DNA of 37,566 bases from an uncultured Bacilli bacterium (lineage in GTDB: Bacteria > Bacillota_I > Bacilli_A > RF39 > UBA660): assembly GCA_934101795.1 (NCBI GenBank), contig CAKORY010000010.1:1-37566 (forward strand), given 5' to 3'. Numbering within the stretch: the first letter of the stretch is position 1; each line of letters starts with the position of its first letter. The position numbers and the translations under genes were made by a program. A model generated the notes under the pieces. It searched no databases and was not told the DNA's origin. It was given only the letters and a program-made list of their open reading frames with translations. Positions 1-8,211 of this stretch are shown here, in pieces.

Positions 1-125
1 TCCGTAGAACTTCCTGTTCCCCCTTGTGCTTTAAAGTATGCATATGTTGCACCAACTACCAAAGCAATTAATGTAACTACTGCTACTATACTAAGAATTA
101 ATGCTTGTTTTTTATTTTTTTCCAT
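1..125 (-). CDS. N-terminus of a secreted protein with SipW-type signal peptide (partial)
   Basis: Only the first 41 codons are in the window; the gene runs off the left edge. The start lies behind a good ribosome site (AGAAGGATG) on the minus strand. The protein begins MEKNKKQALILSIVAVV, continues into one hydrophobic segment and ends with GATYAYFKAQG. A lysine-rich start, a hydrophobic core and a GATYAYF exit are typical of SipW-dependent or TasA/CalY-like surface and matrix proteins in Bacillota (established family pattern). The mature part cannot be seen, so the function is unknown. It is probably exported and cleaved near the ATYAYF motif. Its promoter carries an unusual homopolymer, described separately. 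Confidence 0.7.
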   Translation of the reverse strand, partial: MEKNKKQALILSIVAVVTLIALVVGATYAYFKAQGGTGSST

Positions 126-186
126 ATATACCACATCCTTCTCTGTTTAACAAACTCGCGCATAATATTCTTACGTTACTATATCA

Positions 187-215
187 TTATACCCGAAAAA
201 AAAAAAAAAAAAAGC
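187..215 (-). promoter_or_regulatory. Promoter with an 18-bp poly-T spacer (possible phase-variable switch)
   Basis: Read on the minus strand, a perfect -10 box TATAAT (187-192) follows CGGG and an uninterrupted run of 18 T (plus-strand A at 196-213), preceded by AAGGC. The run fills the spacer between the -10 and the place where a -35 box would sit. No good -35 is present at the current length. The start codon is about 55 nt downstream of the predicted transcription start. Positions 216-305 hold nothing else I can support. Confidence 0.55.
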
Positions 216-305
216 CTTACTATTACGCAAAACTTATTTTTTATAAAACTTCTTAGTTGAAAAAGTAAATTCTACCCCATTACATCATTAATATAAAACT
301 TACTT

Positions 306-2798
306 TTATTTTTCAACTACAACATAATCATTAATTTTATCATTATCAAAATCATAATTAATCCAAATAACTGCACTCTTAGCTATTTTACTATTCCAAG
401 CACTCCAGCTTAAATACATTTTATCATTAATAATTATTGGTATTAAATAATCACTATAATTTTCATATCCAATTTCATTCTTTAAATTTACTAAAGTACC
501 ATAATCCATATTATTTAAAACTTTAAATTCATTATAATATTTAGACTTATTAACATTATCATAACCAAGCATAGGTCTAAGTAAAAAAGTAAACTTTTTA
601 TCACTTAAATAATCTTCACTATTACGTTTTTTATATAAATCAATTAATATATCCATTAAATAATCAATATCTTTAATTGGTCCACCATCTAAAGAAGTCG
701 TATCACTTAAAGCTTCAAATATTCTTGTAACTATTTTTTCATCATTAAATTCTTCATATAAAGTTTTAACAAAATAATTATGATCACCATAATACCATTT
801 ATTTAAAGTATCACTTCCATAAATATATTCTAAAGCATTCAAATAATAAGTAGCAAAATTATAAGCTAAAACTTCCTTAGTAAAATATTTAGATGTAAAA
901 CTTTCTGCTCCAGCTTCTGTAATATAATTAGAATAAGGAACACTTACATAATCACAACCATCAGGTATATTTGGTACAGCTTCATAAACATCTATTTTAC
1001 CATCACATTTATATAAAATTGTACTTGTTTTATTATCTTTAATAGAAAAATCAACAAAATGCACAAGTTCATGGTAAATAACACTATCTATATCAGAAGC
1101 CAAATCAATTCTAGTATTAAAATCTTGATAAGTACCTGCAGCTTTACCTTCAAGTAAAACATCAGTATTATGAATATTTAAATATCCAAGTTTATGTAAA
1201 AAATAAAATTCATCAAGATAATTTTTATTATCAGTTATTATTTCAAATAAATCATAAACCTCTTTTTTATGATCAAGTAACATATAATTGTTTTCTATTA
1301 TATAAGCAAACTTTTTAAATAAATCTTCATTCTTATTTATTTTAAACTCTATATCTTTTAAATCATATTTACTTATTATATCATCTATATCTATATCAAA
1401 ATTAAAACTAAAATCTAACTTTATATTTTTATCTTTTCCAAGCTTTATTATATAAGTTTTATATAATGTTTCAAGTATTATTTCATCTTCATTTATAGTT
1501 ATATTTACAAAAGTATCATTTACAAGTTTCTTACCATCTTTATATAAATAATGTTCATAAATACCTTTAGATACATCACAATAACCATTATTATTACAAA
1601 CAATATTATTTAAATTATTCTCTATAACATTTAAATCTTTATCTAAAGTAGAAGTTTTATAATCTGAATAATTATAACCACTATAGAAATTATTAGATAA
1701 ATAAGTTATATTTGTATCTTCATCTACATTTATTTGTTTTAAATTCTTATCATAATATTTATAAGTTGAACCATCACCCAGTAAATCAAAGAATGCTGCA
1801 ACTTTAATATAATCCCCTTCTAAAGTAATTTCTCCCCCACTAATTTCTTTATCTTTATAAAATAAAATATAATTATCTTCATCAATACCAAGTATTGCAT
1901 CATCAAATAATTCTTTATAAGCATACATACATTTATCAATAACAATATTATTTTTATTATCTTTTAATTTATAACCTTTATCACAACTATCTTTATTCAT
2001 TACATATTTATCATTAATTTTAGTATTTTCACCATATAAAACACCATTATCTATATACATAATATTATCTTTATATGTAAATATATTATAATCCATATAA
2101 CTTTCATCTTTATAAGTTATATCCTCATATACAATCTGTTTACTTTTAACATCTAATAAATAACCTTTATTATTTAAATAAAATCTAAAATAAGTCATTT
2201 CATCTTCATTACTATACGAAGAAGAATTAATAACATCACTCCATAATACCTTTTTAGCATTTAAATCAACTATAACACTTTTATCATTTTTTTGATAAGA
2301 ATTAACAATTAATAGATCATTAACAAATTCCGTACCATATTCAAAATTATCAGTAAAATCCAAAACATAAACTTTTCTCAAATTATAATCATACACAGTA
2401 TTATCAATTAAAATATATTTATTATCTTTAGAATACTTAATACGACTTCCAAAAGCAAGTTCATAACCTTTTTTATTAATTATCTTTTTATTATTGTTAT
2501 TTGTTACAATAATTAATCTTTTATCAAATATTTCATAACTTGTATATTCATCTGTATATTCACTAATAAAATTATTATCAAAATCATAAACTACTAGTTT
2601 TTCACCTTCGTCTCTAACATAAAAGTCATTACCAACTTTAATACCTATATTATCAATCGTAGTAACAGCTTCAACACCTAATTTGTCTTTATCTTGTACA
2701 TTGTTATTTTCATCTAAAATAATATATACAAGCACACCACACCATACAACAAATAAAACAAAAATACTAATTAACAATCTCTTTTTATTCTTTTTCAT
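306..2798 (-). CDS. Membrane-anchored putative gluzincin-type zinc metallopeptidase with N-terminal propeller-like repeats
   Basis: 830 aa from the chosen ATG at 2798. An upstream in-frame ATG at 2831 lies inside the preceding gene, whereas 2798 sits 2 nt after that gene's stop and follows a GGGG-type ribosome site. Residues 8-28 form one membrane anchor after a lysine-rich start, so most of the protein should be outside the cell. Residues about 50-450 are beta-rich, with short repeats of the type 'K-x-N-x-x-Y-I-D-N' and 'NKKGYEL', resembling WG-repeat or propeller blades (inference). A zinc-binding HELVH motif lies at residues 576-580, preceded by VIY, and a TEAGAE segment about 50 residues later could supply the third (Glu) ligand, as in gluzincins. 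No specific peptidase family is recognised and the substrate is unknown. Confidence 0.6.
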   Translation of the reverse strand: MKKNKKRLLISIFVLFVVWCGVLVYIILDENNNVQDKDKLGVEAVTTIDNIGIKVGNDFYVRDEGEKLVVYDFDNNFISEYTDEYTSYEIFDKRLIIVTNNNNKKIINKKGYELAFGSRIKYSKDNKYILIDNTVYDYNLRKVYVLDFTDNFEYGTEFVNDLLIVNSYQKNDKSVIVDLNAKKVLWSDVINSSSYSNEDEMTYFRFYLNNKGYLLDVKSKQIVYEDITYKDESYMDYNIFTYKDNIMYIDNGVLYGENTKINDKYVMNKDSCDKGYKLKDNKNNIVIDKCMYAYKELFDDAILGIDEDNYILFYKDKEISGGEITLEGDYIKVAAFFDLLGDGSTYKYYDKNLKQINVDEDTNITYLSNNFYSGYNYSDYKTSTLDKDLNVIENNLNNIVCNNNGYCDVSKGIYEHYLYKDGKKLVNDTFVNITINEDEIILETLYKTYIIKLGKDKNIKLDFSFNFDIDIDDIISKYDLKDIEFKINKNEDLFKKFAYIIENNYMLLDHKKEVYDLFEIITDNKNYLDEFYFLHKLGYLNIHNTDVLLEGKAAGTYQDFNTRIDLASDIDSVIYHELVHFVDFSIKDNKTSTILYKCDGKIDVYEAVPNIPDGCDYVSVPYSNYITEAGAESFTSKYFTKEVLAYNFATYYLNALEYIYGSDTLNKWYYGDHNYFVKTLYEEFNDEKIVTRIFEALSDTTSLDGGPIKDIDYLMDILIDLYKKRNSEDYLSDKKFTFLLRPMLGYDNVNKSKYYNEFKVLNNMDYGTLVNLKNEIGYENYSDYLIPIIINDKMYLSWSAWNSKIAKSAVIWINYDFDNDKINDYVVVEK

Positions 2799-2799
2799 A

Positions 2800-3027
2800 T
2801 TACTTATTCCCCATATAATATAATCTTTCACTTAAATTATTTGCAACAAAATCTATTTCTTCATACTCATCATCTTCTAAATCAGCATCATCTAAATATC
2901 TATCAATAAGAAGCAGTATTTCTGCCATTGTTTTACATTTAGTCACATCAATATTACATTTACTTAACACATTAATTTCATAACCGTTAATAACAATATT
3001 ATCTCCATATTTTTTTAGTTCATCCAT
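2800..3027 (-). CDS. Small acidic hypothetical protein (75 aa), coupled to the downstream peptidase
   Basis: 75 aa beginning MDELKKYGDNIVI. The start at 3027 follows a GAGGTTATATATT ribosome site. A possible ATG 15 nt upstream overlaps that site and is unlikely. The protein is soluble and acidic, with a run rich in Asp and Glu near residues 44-57 (DDADLEDDEYEEID), and no known domain is visible. Its stop codon lies one base before the start of the membrane-anchored peptidase, so the two are almost certainly cotranscribed and translationally coupled. A role as a partner or regulator of the peptidase is inference only. A TGATAGAAT sequence near 3046-3053 could be an extended -10 promoter. Confidence 0.55.
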   Translation of the reverse strand: MDELKKYGDNIVINGYEINVLSKCNIDVTKCKTMAEILLLIDRYLDDADLEDDEYEEIDFVANNLSERLYYMGNK

Positions 3028-3063
3028 AATATATAACCTCATTTTTATTCTATCATTTCTTTC

Positions 3064-3094
3064 AAAAAAAATATAGGTATTTTAAAACCTATAT
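3064..3094 (-). terminator. Rho-independent terminator
   Basis: The minus strand reads ATATAGGT, an 8-nt loop, ACCTATAT, then at least seven T. The stem arms are 3087-3094 and 3071-3078. It terminates the decayed gene at 3094-3393 and separates it from the 3027/2798 operon. Confidence 0.8.
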
Positions 3095-3393
3095 TAAATT
3101 TTTCCTTCATCAATTTGTTTTTTTAGTTTTTCACCCTCAAACAAATGAACCAACAAATCATTGTCATCACATACAAACAGATATAACGTTTTCTTTTGCT
3201 AAATCAACTTCACTACTTACAACATCTAGATGCATTAAAATATGTGGATTTAATGAAATAAAATTTTGACCAAAAAGTTCAACAGGTGTATCAATAATTA
3301 AACTTATAAGTTTTTTTGCCAAACTTTAGTATTAAAAAGTATTTTAACAAATTTACCAGTTAGAAGTACAAATCCTCTTTTAGTTGTATTCAT
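3094..3393 (-). pseudogene. Small gene broken by two frameshifts
   Basis: A strong ribosome site (AAAGGAGC) precedes ATG at 3393, which encodes MNTTKRGFVLLTGKFVKILF and stops after 29 codons. The coding sense continues in a second frame (KKLISLIIDTPVELFG through HLDVVSSEVDLAKENV) and then a third (CDDNDLLVHLFEGEKL to the stop at 3094), right at the terminator. Joined, the three pieces would give a protein of roughly 98 aa with no recognised domain. A ribosome site at one end, a terminator at the other and continuous coding character between them argue for a recently inactivated gene. A sequencing error in homopolymers (AAAAAA near 3310) is the main alternative. Confidence 0.6.
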
Positions 3394-3483
3394 ATAATTG
3401 CTCCTTTCAAAGATGTTATTATACACATGTTTTTAAGTCTTTCAAAGCTTAAAAACCAACAAAATACTATAAAATTTATAATT

Positions 3484-3512
3484 AAAAAAATGCACTTTTA
3501 TGTGCACTTTTA
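3484..3512 (-). terminator. Terminator of hsp20
   Basis: On the minus strand AAAAGTGCAC, loop ATAAAA, GTGCATTTTT forms a 10-bp stem with one G-U pair followed by a T run, starting 1 nt after the hsp20 stop. Positions 3394-3483 hold nothing further. Confidence 0.75.
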
Positions 3513-3887
3513 TTATTTTACTTCAATATATTTTTTATTTTTATCTTCATCTACTTTAGAAACACTAATAGTTAAAATACCATCTTTAAATTCTGCTTCC
3601 ATAGTATCTTCATCAACATCATCTAAATGAAAACTTCTTTCAAGTCTACCATACATTTTTCTTTCTCTATGAAGATATTTTTTATTATCTTCATGTTTTT
3701 CATGATGTTCTGCTTTAACAACAATATTTCCTTTATTACATTCTACTTTTATATCTTTCTTGTCATATCCTGGAACATCCATTTCTATAAAGACTTTATT
3801 ATCTTTTTCAAAGATATCACATTTCATCTTACTTTCTTTTTCTAAATCATCTAACATATCATCAAAAAACATTCTACTTGGTAACAT
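3513..3887 (-). CDS. hsp20: Small heat-shock protein of the Hsp20/alpha-crystallin family
   Basis: 124 aa from ATG at 3887 (MLPSRMFFDDML). Two further ATGs 12 nt upstream overlap the AAAGGATG ribosome site, so the later start is preferred. After a short N-terminal arm there is the alpha-crystallin domain (about residues 23-118). It contains VFIEMDVPGYDKKDIKVEC, the YGRLERSFHLD strand and the signature A-x-x-x-x-G-I-L-T-I in AEFKDGILTIS. The C-terminal I-x-V tail motif appears as YIEVK. It is an ATP-independent holdase that protects unfolding proteins. The gene is monocistronic, with its own terminator and a CIRCE-controlled promoter, so HrcA should repress it until heat or misfolding stress. 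Confidence 0.93.
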   Translation of the reverse strand: MLPSRMFFDDMLDDLEKESKMKCDIFEKDNKVFIEMDVPGYDKKDIKVECNKGNIVVKAEHHEKHEDNKKYLHRERKMYGRLERSFHLDDVDEDTMEAEFKDGILTISVSKVDEDKNKKYIEVK

Positions 3888-3983
3888 AAATATCATCATC
3901 CTTTCATATTTAATATTTTCAAATTCTTTATGTTTATACTTTGAAAATGTTTTTTATTTGTTAATCTCTCAATTAACACTACC

Positions 3984-4012
3984 ATTATATTACTATATTT
4001 AGCACTTGTCAA
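3984..4012 (-). promoter_or_regulatory. Sigma-A promoter of hsp20
   Basis: Perfect consensus on the minus strand: -35 TTGACA (4007-4012), 17-bp spacer, -10 TATAAT (3984-3989). The -35 box lies inside the CIRCE operator. The predicted transcription start is near 3977, giving a leader of about 90 nt. Confidence 0.88.
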
Positions 4013-4029
4013 GTATAAGTGCTAAATAT
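3995..4029. promoter_or_regulatory. CIRCE element (HrcA operator)
   Basis: TTAGCACTT, a 9-nt spacer (GTCAAGTAT) and AAGTGCTAA (3999-4025) match the CIRCE consensus TTAGCACTC-N9-GAGTGCTAA, with a matched change at the last base of each arm. The inverted repeat extends to 13 bp per arm (3995-4007 and 4017-4029). Known role: binding site for the heat-shock repressor HrcA. Confidence 0.92.
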
Positions 4030-4049
4030 TCACAAAATTTTCACAAACT

Positions 4050-4082
4050 AAAAAAGTAATATAAATTACTCTATATTACTTT
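4050..4082 (-). terminator. Terminator of the pilin/ASST operon
   Basis: The minus strand shows AAAGTAATATA, an 8-nt loop and TATATTACTTT followed by further T. The 11-bp stem (4053-4063 with 4072-4082) overlaps the stop of the upstream gene. Confidence 0.8.
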
Positions 4083-5994
4083 AAAATTTATAAGTTTTAT
4101 CTAAATTATAATATACATCATTAATTACTAAGAATAATGCATATTCACCAGATACTCCTCTTAAATTAACAACTGGTTGTAAATAATTACCTTTTGATTT
4201 AGATAAGTATTTATATGACTTATTATTTTTTCCAACAAGAAGAACATATATTTCGTCATTTGTTTGGAATGCAGCATTAATTGTAAGCAAATTCTTACTT
4301 AAATTAACAGAATATACATTTTTTTCTGCATTCTTAAGATCATCTACTATTGTTGAATTTTCTATTTCTTCATATATTTTAGATCCAAGAGTATTAAAAT
4401 AATTTATATTACTTGGATTAAAATTCTTACCACTATTTTTATATAAATTAATTTTATTAGCTCTATAAGAACCTCCCATAAATGAAGCTTTAAATAAAAT
4501 GTTATTATTTTTATCTAATTCATATATAATAGAATGTAAACCTTCAACATTACTATTCATTGTACAACCTTCTTTTTGCATTGTACCTTCACCATATTCC
4601 CATGCTGAGAACAATAAATAGTTTCCATTACCAAGCTCATTATAGTTTGATACAGCATAACTATAGAATGAATTATTATCAGTAAATTCACTTACTAAAG
4701 TTACCTTTTTATTTTCTATTTTAAATATTTGACCTTTACTATGTGAACCAATAAACTTACTACATAAAGCATCTTCTGTTAAAGAACCATCCATACCATT
4801 ATTAAACAGTACTAAGTTTCCATCTTTATTAAGAGTTACACTATTTGTAAGCATTGGATACTCACCATCATAAGAAACCATATAATTCTTAAAATTATTA
4901 TTCCAATATTTAATATCACCAAATATCCAATTAATTTTTTTACTATTATAATCTATACTTACAATAGAATTTCTTCCAGCTAGTGAAAGTATAACAGAAT
5001 TACTTTTCTTATCAAAATATATACTATTTATGGAAGCCCAATCAATACTATTTAAATTTTCAACAAATCTATTACTAATATTATTAACTATATTTTTAAC
5101 ATCAATTGTATTAACAATACTTCCATCTTTAGGATTAATTTCGATTACTATATCAGAAATAGTACCTCTAGTAATATTAGATGATCCAAGTAAATAATTA
5201 CCATTATCAAGTACAACTACATCATTATGATAACCACCTTGAATATCATAAACATTATATATTTTACCTAAATAATCAATTTCTACAAGACCAGTTCTAG
5301 AATAAGTTAAAATATATTCAGTATTACTTAAAAGTAAATGTCCATTATTAAGTTTTGTTATTGCTAAGCCAAAAGTTTCAGTAAGTCTCCAAACAAGTTC
5401 TCCATTTGTATTAAAACCATACATACCTTCATCACCTGGAGTTGTAACTACATAAATATCATTACCTAAATCAGTTGATTTTCCTTGAGAAACATTTAAA
5501 TTAAGATCATCTTTAACTTTACTCATATCAAGTTCCAATGTTTTTGATTTATTACCAGCACTTATTTTAACATTATTTTTCTTACCAGCCACTAAACCAT
5601 AAACAGGTATAGCATGTTTTTTACTTTTTTCAAATTCTTGTTTTTGACCATTAACTTCAATAGTTACAGCTACTTCACTATCAGTTTGAAAAACCACTAA
5701 AGCTGTAAGTGGAGAAATATAATAAGGATTTTCCAATACATAAGGATTTTCCAAAGTATATTTCTTATCATCCATAGCTTCTTTTACTTTTACATCAGTT
5801 TCTTTTTGTTTACTATAAACATCTTCTTCTGGTGTAATAACATCGTTTTTAAAGATTTCTGCAAGTTCTTCATTAACTTTATCTATTTTTTTCTTTTCTC
5901 TTAGTTTATTAATACCAACTATTAAACCAATAATAACAAGTACACAGATTATAACCCCAACTACATAAATTATTATTCTATTATTCTTTTTCAT
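4081..5994 (-). CDS. Arylsulfotransferase-fold (ASST family) membrane-anchored protein, probably catalytically inactive
   Basis: 637 aa with a single N-terminal membrane anchor (residues 7-27) and a lysine-rich linker. An ASST N-terminal domain follows (about 80-155, LENPYVLENPYYISPLTALV is characteristic), then the six-bladed ASST propeller (about 175-620). Compared with E. coli AssT, whose active site is H252, H356, R374 and the sulfated H436, only the first His is kept (H256 in GGYHNDVVVLDNG). The DW-x-H-x-NS motif reads DWASINS, with Ser321 in place of His. The Arg 18 residues later is Ala339. The QH before the NG-x-L-x-x-F-x-NG strand is TN (383-384). This alignment is mine, by eye. The gene starts 12 nt after the prepilin-like gene behind TAGGAG, so they form one operon. 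A binding or structural surface role is likelier than sulfate transfer. Confidence 0.75.
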   Translation of the reverse strand: MKKNNRIIIYVVGVIICVLVIIGLIVGINKLREKKKIDKVNEELAEIFKNDVITPEEDVYSKQKETDVKVKEAMDDKKYTLENPYVLENPYYISPLTALVVFQTDSEVAVTIEVNGQKQEFEKSKKHAIPVYGLVAGKKNNVKISAGNKSKTLELDMSKVKDDLNLNVSQGKSTDLGNDIYVVTTPGDEGMYGFNTNGELVWRLTETFGLAITKLNNGHLLLSNTEYILTYSRTGLVEIDYLGKIYNVYDIQGGYHNDVVVLDNGNYLLGSSNITRGTISDIVIEINPKDGSIVNTIDVKNIVNNISNRFVENLNSIDWASINSIYFDKKSNSVILSLAGRNSIVSIDYNSKKINWIFGDIKYWNNNFKNYMVSYDGEYPMLTNSVTLNKDGNLVLFNNGMDGSLTEDALCSKFIGSHSKGQIFKIENKKVTLVSEFTDNNSFYSYAVSNYNELGNGNYLLFSAWEYGEGTMQKEGCTMNSNVEGLHSIIYELDKNNNILFKASFMGGSYRANKINLYKNSGKNFNPSNINYFNTLGSKIYEEIENSTIVDDLKNAEKNVYSVNLSKNLLTINAAFQTNDEIYVLLVGKNNKSYKYLSKSKGNYLQPVVNLRGVSGEYALFLVINDVYYNLDKTYKF

Positions 5995-6005
5995 ATTTTA
6001 TTCTC

Positions 6006-8150
6006 CTACACCACATAAGGACTTTGTAAAGTACCATTACCACTAGTAAATACTATGTCACCTCTAAATACTACAACAGGTCTAACACCACTTGAAGAAT
6101 TTACAACTTGACTTGATAATCTATAAGAACCATTATATAAAGCTACATAATTATATAAGTATGCTTCAGTATTATAAGGAGTAATTAACCAGAATGGACT
6201 ACCATAAGCGCCTTCATAAATCCAAGATTTACCTCTTGTTGCATTAAATTCATTATAGTCAAGTAATCCAACATAAGCAGTAGCAGTTCTAGAATATACA
6301 TTACCAGCTACACCAGTATACCAAATAGAATTATATAGTTTACTAGAATAGTTTAATAAACCACTTAAGAAACTATTATTTAAATATGAACTTAACATTC
6401 CATTTGTATATTGAGCTCCATAATATGTACAATGACCATTATTACAACATCCAGATTGTAAGTAATTATAATCATTTAATACTCCATGATAGATAGCTTT
6501 ATATCCATTACTATTTCTATAAACTACAAATAAATTACCATTATAATTTATATATAAAGGACTATTACAATATTCTCCATTACCACAAAACTCTGTATAA
6601 GCATCAGACATTTTAACATCTGCTCTAAAATTAATAACATCACTTGATGCGACTAAATTAGCATAATTATATGCATCTACTTTTACATAATAAGTAACAC
6701 CACTATTTAATCTTCCCAAATCACAAATTCCATTACTTGCATCAACACTTTGATTTAAATTATTAGAACTTGTTCCATATCTACAAGTATATTTATAAAT
6801 ATCACTTTCAGGATCACTTGCACTAACCTTTACATAACTAGAATTACTTTGATTATGTTCTGCTTTAACACTCACAGGCTTTGTTGTATCAACTAAGAAA
6901 GTACTATCACAATAAACATCTGATTCATTATTAACATTATCAATTGCTTTAACACAAACTCTAGTTGCTTTTTTATTAGCTGGATAACTCATAATAGCTT
7001 CAGCTGTATTACCAACCATTATAGTTGCATTTTTATCTGGTGTACAAGTATTACCATCAGTAAAACAATATTTAATAGCACTTACACCACTATCTGCATC
7101 CTCAAAAACAATTTTTCTTGAAAGTTCACTATAATAAGTAATTCCTTTAGTTTCAGAATCAGTAACAAAATATTCATTACCAGTTGCCTTAGCCACAGGT
7201 TTTGTTGTATCAATTTTATCAATTTCAAAACTACTTACATCACTAATATTACCAGCATTATCTTTAACACAAACATAATATTTACCAGCTTCTAAATCAA
7301 ATTTATTATTTGTAACATATTCACCATTACAAGCTTCATTTTTACCAACATAATAACCAAATATTCCACTACCATTACTATCATTTGCATTTATAGTAAT
7401 ACTCTTTTTACTACCAGCCCAATTATCATTCTTTACAACATCAATTATAATTGGTTTTTGATTATCAATTTGAACAACAGCACTAGATGATTCACTTGTA
7501 CCATCTTCATAAGTTAAAGATAAATTAAATGTCGTTGATTTTACATTATCTGTAGTAACGATAATTTCTTTTTCATTACTAGATTCACCAGTAAGACCTT
7601 GCCACCTATAATCACTAACATTTTTAGTAACCTTTTCATCTAAACTTAATTTAACACTACCACTATACCAAACGTTATTAGTATTCTTTAAAGTCTTTTC
7701 ACACTTTGCAAGTTCATTTTCATCATTTGTTTCAGAATAACATGTAATTTTAATTAAACTAGCAACAGTTGCATCATAATTACTACATGTACCATCTTCA
7801 AGTTCACCATTGTTAGTTAATTTAGCAGTATATGTTCCATCATTTAAACTAACTTCTACAATTTTACAATTAAGACTTGATTTATCAACTGGATTGTAAA
7901 TTGCCTTTTGATCATCTGGTGATAAATAACCTTCTTCAATTAACTTACCAACTGATACAGTAATTATTTGCGTATCATTTGCATATTTAATCGCAGCATC
8001 TTCAATTCTTGTTTTAACATTTTCGAATTGATTAACTAACACGTTCTTACGAACATTAATAAATACTGGAACCCCAATACCGATTACAATTGCAACAATT
8101 ACTACAACAGCAATAAGTTCAACTAAAGTAAACCCATTCTTATTTTTCAT
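6006..8150 (-). CDS. Giant type IV prepilin-like surface protein with Ig-like domains
   Basis: 714 aa. It begins MKNKNGFTLVELIAVVVIV, a textbook class III (type IV pilin/pseudopilin) signal: cleavage is expected between G6 and F7, with Glu at mature position 5. A hydrophobic stalk and a short pilin-like globular region (to about 130) follow. Then come several bacterial Ig-like or fibronectin-like modules (about 170-510) with recurring DTTKPV, 'DNAGNxS' and 'xxYCF/VCVKA' patterns and paired cysteines. The C-terminal third is Tyr/Asn/Ser-rich and ends GVRPVVVFRGD...GNGTLQSPYVV, a terminal pattern seen in other Bacillota surface proteins. Its own promoter lies just upstream and the ASST-fold gene follows. 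No pilus assembly ATPase, prepilin peptidase or platform protein is in the window. It is probably an adhesin or minor-pilin-type tip protein. Confidence 0.75.
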   Translation of the reverse strand: MKNKNGFTLVELIAVVVIVAIVIGIGVPVFINVRKNVLVNQFENVKTRIEDAAIKYANDTQIITVSVGKLIEEGYLSPDDQKAIYNPVDKSSLNCKIVEVSLNDGTYTAKLTNNGELEDGTCSNYDATVASLIKITCYSETNDENELAKCEKTLKNTNNVWYSGSVKLSLDEKVTKNVSDYRWQGLTGESSNEKEIIVTTDNVKSTTFNLSLTYEDGTSESSSAVVQIDNQKPIIIDVVKNDNWAGSKKSITINANDSNGSGIFGYYVGKNEACNGEYVTNNKFDLEAGKYYVCVKDNAGNISDVSSFEIDKIDTTKPVAKATGNEYFVTDSETKGITYYSELSRKIVFEDADSGVSAIKYCFTDGNTCTPDKNATIMVGNTAEAIMSYPANKKATRVCVKAIDNVNNESDVYCDSTFLVDTTKPVSVKAEHNQSNSSYVKVSASDPESDIYKYTCRYGTSSNNLNQSVDASNGICDLGRLNSGVTYYVKVDAYNYANLVASSDVINFRADVKMSDAYTEFCGNGEYCNSPLYINYNGNLFVVYRNSNGYKAIYHGVLNDYNYLQSGCCNNGHCTYYGAQYTNGMLSSYLNNSFLSGLLNYSSKLYNSIWYTGVAGNVYSRTATAYVGLLDYNEFNATRGKSWIYEGAYGSPFWLITPYNTEAYLYNYVALYNGSYRLSSQVVNSSSGVRPVVVFRGDIVFTSGNGTLQSPYVV

Positions 8151-8174
8151 ATCTATACCTCTTTCCTATTATTA

Positions 8175-8203
8175 ATCATATCAATTTTTTTATTCTTTAT
8201 CAA
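8175..8203 (-). promoter_or_regulatory. Promoter of the prepilin/ASST operon
   Basis: Minus strand -35 TTGATA (8198-8203), 17-bp spacer, -10 TATGAT (8175-8180). The predicted start is about 18 nt before the prepilin ATG, and the ribosome site is AGAGG. Confidence 0.75.
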
Positions 8204-8211
8204 GTACTATT

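Noticed and set aside
3427..4002. Three plus-strand open frames opposite hsp20
   Set aside because: They are Phe/Ser-rich shadows of the hsp20 coding strand and of its promoter region, without ribosome sites.
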